From assembly GCA_033439265.1 (NCBI GenBank), contig JAVTVX010000020.1, positions 14,278,001 to 14,342,000 of the forward strand: 64,000 nt of DNA, in the 5' to 3' direction. The position numbers were made by a program, and so were the translations under genes. Positions within the stretch are counted from its first letter, which is position 1. Each line of letters starts with the position of its first letter. Positions 58,531-64,000 of this stretch are shown here, piece by piece. Source of the DNA: Dillenia suffruticosa. Taxonomy: Eukaryota; Streptophyta; Magnoliopsida; Dilleniales; Dilleniaceae. The notes under the pieces were generated by a model that saw only the letters and a list, made by a program, of their open reading frames with translations, ran no database searches and was not told where the DNA came from.

Positions 58531-60660
58531 TCAATTACACATTGGCCTTTGGTACCCAAATCTTTTTGGGTCTGGCATTTTAGTTCTTAAACATTCTTTT
58601 GGCATCCATTGCATTTTTGTTTTAGTGTGAGAACTATTCCTAAATTAGCATTCATTCATAATGTGGCCATATTTAAAACAATACATGCATTTCTTATCAG
58701 TTGCTTGCCTTTTTGTTTTAGCATCAATATATTTTCTTAGATTGCAAATGTAAGCATTGTGTCCAAATTTCATGTAATCGTGGCACCTAATTTTTGTTTA
58801 GAGTTCTTTGAACTAGGTACAAGAGACCATATAACTTCTATTGAGTTGCAACAAGATTGGACGCTAGTCCTGGTTTATCATAAATTGCTCTTTGAGTTCC
58901 TAGCATTAGGTCAAGCTTTTCTTCACCTTGAACAAATTTGTACAATATAGAGCTCAACCTTTTGTTCTTCTCTTGTTCTTGTTTTAGCTCTTTTTCTATA
59001 TTGTTATTTTCAATCTTTTTATTACAAATATTCAAGGTTTCATTCTATGTAGTCTTAATTTCAATTTGTAGCATGTTTATTTCTTGGGTTTTGTTTTCTA
59101 CTTCACCATGCAACTTTTTCCTTTCTTCCGCTAGAATTCTATTTTTATTTTCTAATCTTAATCTATTTTTCTCCTCTTCTAATTCAGTCATCAATCCTTT
59201 TAATGAAGAATTTTTCTTACTCATTTTCTTAGGATCTCTAATGGATTCTATTAGTATTTCATGCATTTCATTCAAAGAAAGTTCATTATTTGAATAAAAA
59301 AATAACAAGAAGAAGAGGTTACTTCATTATTGTGATACTCTTCTAGTGCCATGAAGTAAAGGCTTGTCTACTCTTGCTTATTCTCTTCTTCACTCGAGTT
59401 GCTCATCACTCCAAATTGCTAAGATTTTATACCCAAATCTTTTTCAGTCCAACACTGTTAGTCGTAGAAAAGTTTCTAACTTGTTCTTTTGGTACCAAAT
59501 GCAGTGTTATTTTTCTTAGTATTGTGCTCCTATACCAACATGTGTTTAAGCTATGTTTCTTTCTATGGTAGTGTGTACATTTTTTGTGTCCTGTTGACCT
59601 TCTAGTGTTGTTAGTGTTGGCTTGTCTCTTAAGTTTGCAATGTTCTACCTTATGTCGTATTCTCATGCATGTATGTCACCTAGTCTTTGGTTTAGAGGTC
59701 ATTGAACTAGGTACAAAGAAGCTATAGAGCATCTTCTAGGTGGCAGCAGGGTTAAAGCCTAATATGGCTTTATCATACACATCTCTCTGGGCTCCTGGAG
59801 TTAAATCTAGTTTTTCTTGCCTTGGATGAATTTGTGCAACAATGAGTTCATCTCTTATTCCTTTCTTTTTCTTGTTTTTAGTTCATCAGGTTTGCAACTA
59901 TGTTTGTCATGTTTTCTTTATTGTTTCTATTTCAATCTTTAATTTCTCGGTTTCTTCAAACTTGTTCTTTCTTTCAGCATGCAATTCATTCTTTTCATGC
60001 TTTAGGGTATCATTTTCTTCTTTTAATTTCTGATTTTATGTTTTTAACCTATTCTTTTCCTTTTCTAATTCTAGTAGCATTTTCTTTAGTGAGGAGATTT
60101 TTTTTTTCTTCCTAAGGTCTCTAAAGGATTCCATCAATGCCTCATGAAGTTCATTTGCAGATAGTTCATCATCATTAGGATAAGAATCAAGAAATTCGGA
60201 TAAAGAAGATGAAAGTACCTCATTGTGTTCCTCTTCCATTGATATGAAACACAAATTGGCTTGTTCTTGCTCAATTACCTCCTTATCAAAACTTATGTCT
60301 GTATCGCTCCAAGTTGCCAGGACTTTCTTCTTCTCTTTCTTTTTTTTCTTCTCTGCATTTTTGAGCATCTGACATTCAACTTTGATGTGGCCAACCCTCT
60401 TGCATTCATTGCATCTTATTTCTTCCTTCTTGTTTGATTTCTTGAACCCTACTCTACCTTTATTTTTCCTTTTCATCATAAATCTTTTGAATTTTCCTGT
60501 TAGCGAAGCCACGTCATCTTACTTTCCTCATCAATTGAGGTGTCATTTTTAATGTCTACTTTGAGAGCCATGGATTTTCATTTTTCTTCCCTATCAACTT
60601 CCCTCTTCAATGATTTCCCATACATTTCATCTTGGGGGCAATGACAAAGTTACTCAATCT
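58531..60660 (-). pseudogene. gag C-terminal half of element C with duplicated coiled-coil module
   Basis: A basic segment and the CCHC zinc knuckle (CNECKRVGHIKVEC) lie near 60410-60370, then a Lys-rich stretch and ATWSDTD. The module NLCFISMEEEHNEVLSSS, LSANELHEALMESFRD, coiled coil, Sirevirus-type VPSS-region and GLKKIWV runs from about 60255 to 59430. A second diverged version follows: SLYFMALEEYHNNEVTSSS near 59350, LSLNEMHEILIESIRD, a coiled coil to 58840, and DPKKIWVPKAN near 58560. Most of the N-terminal capsid part expected between about 60540 and the gag start is missing. Stops and frameshifts occur in both modules. Confidence 0.7.
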
Positions 60661-60689
60661 TTGCTTCCGGTGGTTATAGTTGTTTTCAT

Positions 60690-61738
60690 CATAGTTATTA
60701 AATCCGATCCGTGCATTGATCCGTACATCTTAAAATTTATGATTTAACCGGTTGAACCATTGGGTCACTGGTACAACCGCTTATTTTTTTAATTATTTTA
60801 AAATATAAAATATATTATTTTATTTAAATATAATTACATTATAAATGGATATTATAATATAATTTATATTATAAATTATATTTAAATATAATTATAGTAT
60901 AAATTGATATTTAATTATAATTATAATTATATTATGACTTATAATTATATTATATATTTATAAATCTCAAGGTTTATTTAAAATATAAATATATTCTTTA
61001 AATATAATTTTTAATTAAAATGAATACACGTGGCTAGCCTAATTCTAACTTTCAAATTTAAAGAATGACTCCGTCTTACCCACCCCTCTATGCTCCCATT
61101 CTTTATCTCATTTTTATCTCTCACATGTATCACACCCTCCAAGGAACCCTCTCTTCCTTCTCTCTATGACTTTCCCTCTCTCTTCCTCCTTTCTCTGTCA
61201 CTCACAAAACCCCTCCTCTCTCTCTCTAAAATCACCCCCCAAAACTCAATTTTTTTCAAAGTTTAAACCCTCAAAATTCATCTTGGCTACTCTATAAACC
61301 CATGTAAAGCAACAATTTTAAGTTTCATTATAAAAAAATCTCCACCCACGATCGTCCACCATTAAAACCGACAGCAATGTATTTCCCTCTTCAAATTAAT
61401 TTATAAATTTTGTTATTTTTAAGTTCTTAAATATTTTAATCACTCCAAAAACTATTTTGAATAATGATTTTTATCAATTTTGATTTGAATATCAATTTTT
61501 TGTGGATCTGAGATGTATCATTGGAAGATGATTTTTTTCCCTTTTTTTTGAATTTTTCAAATATAACCCACGGGTTGTAAAACCCGTTGGTTACATGGGC
61601 TGAAGTTGACCCAATATTGACCTAAGGTTGTGCGGATCAAGTACATGAACGGTCTAATTTATGAACCGACCCATAAAATGCATGGGATGCGGGTCAACCC
61701 GATCCAACTAGCAGGTCGATCCAGGTTTAATAACTATA
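60690..61738. mobile_element. Non-autonomous TIR transposon in gag of element C
   Basis: The ends are catagttattaaa and its inverted partner tttaataactata. The flanks carry the perfect 8-bp duplication gttttcat (60682-60689 and 61739-61746). Eight bases fits hAT. If the next base is counted the flank becomes 9 bp with one mismatch, which would fit Mutator. The inside (1049 bp) is non-coding and AT-rich, with a conserved-looking gaccgg/gatccg-rich border at each side. Removing it restores a continuous gag reading (NE-N / NYNHRKQRLSNFV) on the minus strand. Confidence 0.8.
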
Positions 61739-61746
61739 GTTTTCAT

Positions 61747-61850
61747 TGAAAAATAGAGCTCTGTTTGTGTAGGTTTCAAAAGGAACACTATTGCCATTGA
61801 GTGCCATTGTGGATCTTTTCTATTGAAGCCATTAAGTCCATGCCAATAGA
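61747..61850 (-). pseudogene. Start of gag of element C
   Basis: The short minus-strand stretch between the primer site and the TIR element begins MDLMASIEK near 61840. After a frame break it contains the RALFFNEN peptide, the usual RPPLFNGENY gag opening of Sireviruses in decayed form. Confidence 0.6.
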
Positions 61851-61853
61851 TTC

Positions 61854-61865
61854 GCTCTGATACGA
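61854..61865 (-). other. Primer-binding site of element C
   Basis: The plus-strand gctctgatacga is, on the minus strand, tcgtatcagagc, one or two bases from the canonical initiator tRNA-Met site. It lies two bases from the LTR start at 61868. Confidence 0.75.
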
Positions 61866-62344
61866 ATTGAAGGACTAACTTCTAATAATCTAGAGAGGGT
61901 TGAATAGATTGTTTGGCATTTTTTTATTTTTCTATGAGTTTGAAGGTTAAGAATATAGAACAAGAATAGAAAAGAAGGAAGATTGATTCAAAATTTATAG
62001 TGGTTTCTCCTTTCTTGGTGTATTCTACTCTCAGCTTATACCTCGATTTTCAATTTACTATTTTTTCAAAAATAATACAACAACTAGATCGAACAGGTGC
62101 TAGTTAGATCTCACCAACTATTTAATTGAAACACTCACTACTAACTTACATAGATGCTAGCAAATCTAACTCGTATTCTTTGACACAACTAATCGTTGAC
62201 CAAGAAGACCCTTTCTTCTGGTCAATTACAAGTATGTGAAGAGAAAATTAAAAATACAACTTAGAAAATTAAAGTAATGAATATCTTTAATACACTCAAG
62301 AACAATAATATGATCCAAAAGTTATTTGATCTTCAATTGATGTT

Positions 62345-62354
62345 GTATTTATAG
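62345..62354 (-). promoter_or_regulatory. Candidate TATA box of the element C 5' LTR
   Basis: On the minus strand ctataaatac, the same ten bases as in the 3' LTR at 21154-21163, at the same distance order between U3 words and R. Confidence 0.5.
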
Positions 62355-63219
62355 TCTCTCTTGATGATCTAGCCATTGTAGAACATTTATGCTAATTTGT
62401 AGCCGTTGAGGATGGTTAAGGTTTCATTTATATCTCAAATAGTTTTTCTGAATGACTAGCCATTACTTACTGTGAGTCCACTACCTCTTTTTCATGAGTT
62501 TAATGATGTTTGAATTTCTTAAGCCTCTGGTTAGGATAAGTTGACTGCCTTCATGTGGTGAGTCGACTATATCTCGATTCTGTTCAGAAATCTGAGCTCG
62601 AACTCTATGTTATGTCAATATAACTATTTACTTGTGTCGACATAACTCCTTCTTTGTTTAAGCTTTGCTCATCAGTGCTCAGTACAAGTTAACTTACGTT
62701 CTCCATGAGTTGACTTCCCTTCAATACTGCTTAAGATTTTGGCCTTTGGAGACTTGTTTGTGTCGGCATAATCATTATCTTGTGTCAACATAAACTTCTG
62801 ATACTTAGTCATTTTTTGCTCCAACTTTTGTGTGAGTTGATTTCCACCTATCCCTGCTTATGAGTACATGCAACGTGCAATATGCAAGATAGTTTACAAA
62901 GTGTTTGGTGTCGGCTTTGAGCATTATAGCATTTGGTTTGGTGCTATGTGGTTTGCTCATGCTTTTAACTAGTGGTGTATTTAGTGATATGCATGACCTA
63001 TGCAAATCAACTTGGGTTGTGGAGTGAGTTGACTTGTTCTAGTGCCCTATGAGCTATTCTATATCTTGGACACATTGTGTCGACACAACAATTTCACTGT
63101 GTCTACATAATTTGGTTCCCACTTAGAATTTAAGTCCTAGATGTACAAGTCGATTTGGGTATATGGCAAGTTGACTTGTGCCTATGTTGTGTCGACAAAA
63201 TTTCTTCTTGTGTTGACAT

Positions 63220-63420
63220 AATTTTGTATGCCATGCTCTATGTCATGCCCAATGTCATGGCATGTGTCATGACCTGTGCTGTGACTCATGTCGTAGCTCA
63301 TACCATGAATCGTGCCATGGCATATCATGGCTCGTGTCATGCATATGCTAGGACATATGTTGTGGCATGCTATGACTCATGCTAAGGTCTGTACCATAGC
63401 TCCTGTTGTGCTTATTTTTC
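63220..63420. repeat. Degenerate short tandem repeat, gtcatg/gccatg units
   Basis: Words such as tgtcatg, tgccatg and gtgctgtgactcatg recur every 10-12 bases across about 200 bp within the U3 part of the LTR. A plus-strand frame with repeated Met, Val and Ala-type residues covers it but is only a reflection of the repeat. Confidence 0.65.
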
Positions 63421-64000
63421 TAAATTCTCAAAGTGTAAGTTGATTTGGGGTAACATGTAAGTCGACTTGGAGTACGTGACTTATATTCTAAGGTCTGACC
63501 TGTGTCTTGACACGTGTTGTGACTCAAGACATGTCGTAGTGCCTTGTGTCCTATGGCCTAGTATGTGTGGTTAGTGTCGACTTGTTTTTGACTAAAGTTT
63601 CTAAATACAAGTGTATTAGTCGACTTATGGTTTATAGCAGGTTGACTTGACTTGTGCATTATATGTCCTACTTTTTATTTTAACTATTAATGTTTTAAAT
63701 ATTCGATCATTGTCGATTTGTGTCTTAGTTCTATTGTTCCATAGAATGGGTCAGTTGATTAGTTCTTTGGGATGAGTCGACTTGAGTAGCTTATTGTCTA
63801 AGTTCAATTTGCCTATGTTGCATGATAAATCGACTGATATTCCTACATGAGTCGACTGACCTAATATTTTGTCTAAACATAAAGTCTATTTGAAACTTAG
63901 TATGTCGACTAATGATTGAGGATAAGTCAATTATTTTAGGTCTAAGTTTTATATATGTATTTTCTATCATTTTTAACTCATACTAATATCTTATAAACTT

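Larger units (their letters stand above)
20547..64000 (-). mobile_element. Sirevirus-like copia element C, host of most later insertions
   Basis: A minus-strand element whose parts are spread over at least 43 kb. The 3' LTR is at 20547-22309, then a polypurine tract and untranslated region to 23651. After the MULE come RNase H, RT and integrase (41356-42967 and 50084-52259, split by element E). After a solo LTR come protease and gag (58295-61850), then the primer site at 61854-61865 and the 5' LTR from 61868 to past the window. Continuity across the solo LTR is exact: target duplication ttatg, with the protein interrupted inside GLKHN-LFSISQ. Continuity across the MULE rests on a 7-of-9 target duplication. 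The two LTRs differ strongly (around 30% by eye), so either the element is very old or the ends belong to two related elements. Confidence 0.7.
61868..64000 (-). repeat. 5' LTR of element C (runs off the window)
   Basis: Starts TGAAGGACTAACTTCT on the plus strand next to the primer site. The block agagagggttgaatag is shared with the 3' LTR. A candidate TATA box lies at 62345-62354 (minus strand, ctataaatac). From about 62530 to the edge U3 is rich in gtcgact/gttgact words. At least 2133 bp are present, already longer than the 3' LTR (1763 bp), partly because of the atg-rich repeat at 63220-63420. Confidence 0.75.

Noticed and set aside
59842..60115. Membrane-protein-like plus-strand frames with many Phe and Leu
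   Set aside because: They are antisense to the Lys/Glu-rich coiled coil of gag, which always reads as Phe/Leu/Ser on the opposite strand.
63155..63385. A frame with repeated Met/Val/Ala residues
   Set aside because: It is a direct translation of a short tandem repeat in an LTR, with no sign of selection or start context.
1..64000. Possible host plant genes between the elements
   Set aside because: Every longer frame was either a retroelement or transposase part, antisense to one, or inside a repetitive or compositional block. Nothing remained that supports a host gene.

Overview
This is AT-rich plant nuclear DNA made almost entirely of nested, decayed transposable elements. The element types are Ty1/copia elements including the Sirevirus kind, Ty3/gypsy chromodomain elements of the Tekay/Del kind, a MuDR-type Mutator element, and a CACTA-like element. 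Together they point to a flowering plant with a large, slowly purged repeat fraction; I cannot name the species. I found no host gene, tRNA, rRNA, CRISPR array or bacterial-type operon. Every coding region is a pseudogene with stops, frameshifts or interruptions.

Left part (1-16.97 kb). A plus-strand copia element (element D, 777 to about 15062) is interrupted by two solo gypsy LTRs: 4207-6965 with TSD gtatt, and 7893-12467 with TSD attgg. Its 3' LTR is cut after about 36 bp and abuts a broken minus-strand gene resembling the putative plant transposon protein (Transposase_32) family. A CACTA-like non-autonomous element follows at 15894-16969.

Middle and right (16.97-64 kb). A minus-strand Sirevirus pol fragment (element A, 16970-20546) is cut by a second Sirevirus-like element, C. 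C runs from its 3' LTR at 20547-22309 to its 5' LTR, which starts at 61868 and continues past the window. Four insertions split C: (1) a 17.7-kb MULE, 23661-41346; (2) a copia element of the same family as D (element E, 42968-50083); (3) a gypsy solo LTR, 52265-58294, TSD ttatg; (4) a small TIR element, 60690-61738, in gag. Two of these carry their own insertions. The MULE contains a complete-length Tekay-type gypsy element (26349-37623, TSD gtctg) in its transposase tail. The solo LTR contains a second solo LTR (55214-58033, TSD catat). Target duplications give the order A, then C, then MULE/E/outer solo LTR/TIR element, then the Tekay element and inner solo LTR.

The most unusual observations concern these mobile elements rather than a new cellular system. 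They are: a nearly unmutated duplication-inversion-duplication in C (41605-42919, inverted donor at 50520-50973); a GRF zinc-finger plus membrane-helix gene as second gene of the MULE; a tandem duplication of the gag C-terminal coiled-coil module of C; substitutions in the YxDD box of four of five reverse transcriptases; and clusters of a palindromic AAGTCGACTT-type motif in the Sirevirus-like LTRs. All identities and homologies were judged by eye.
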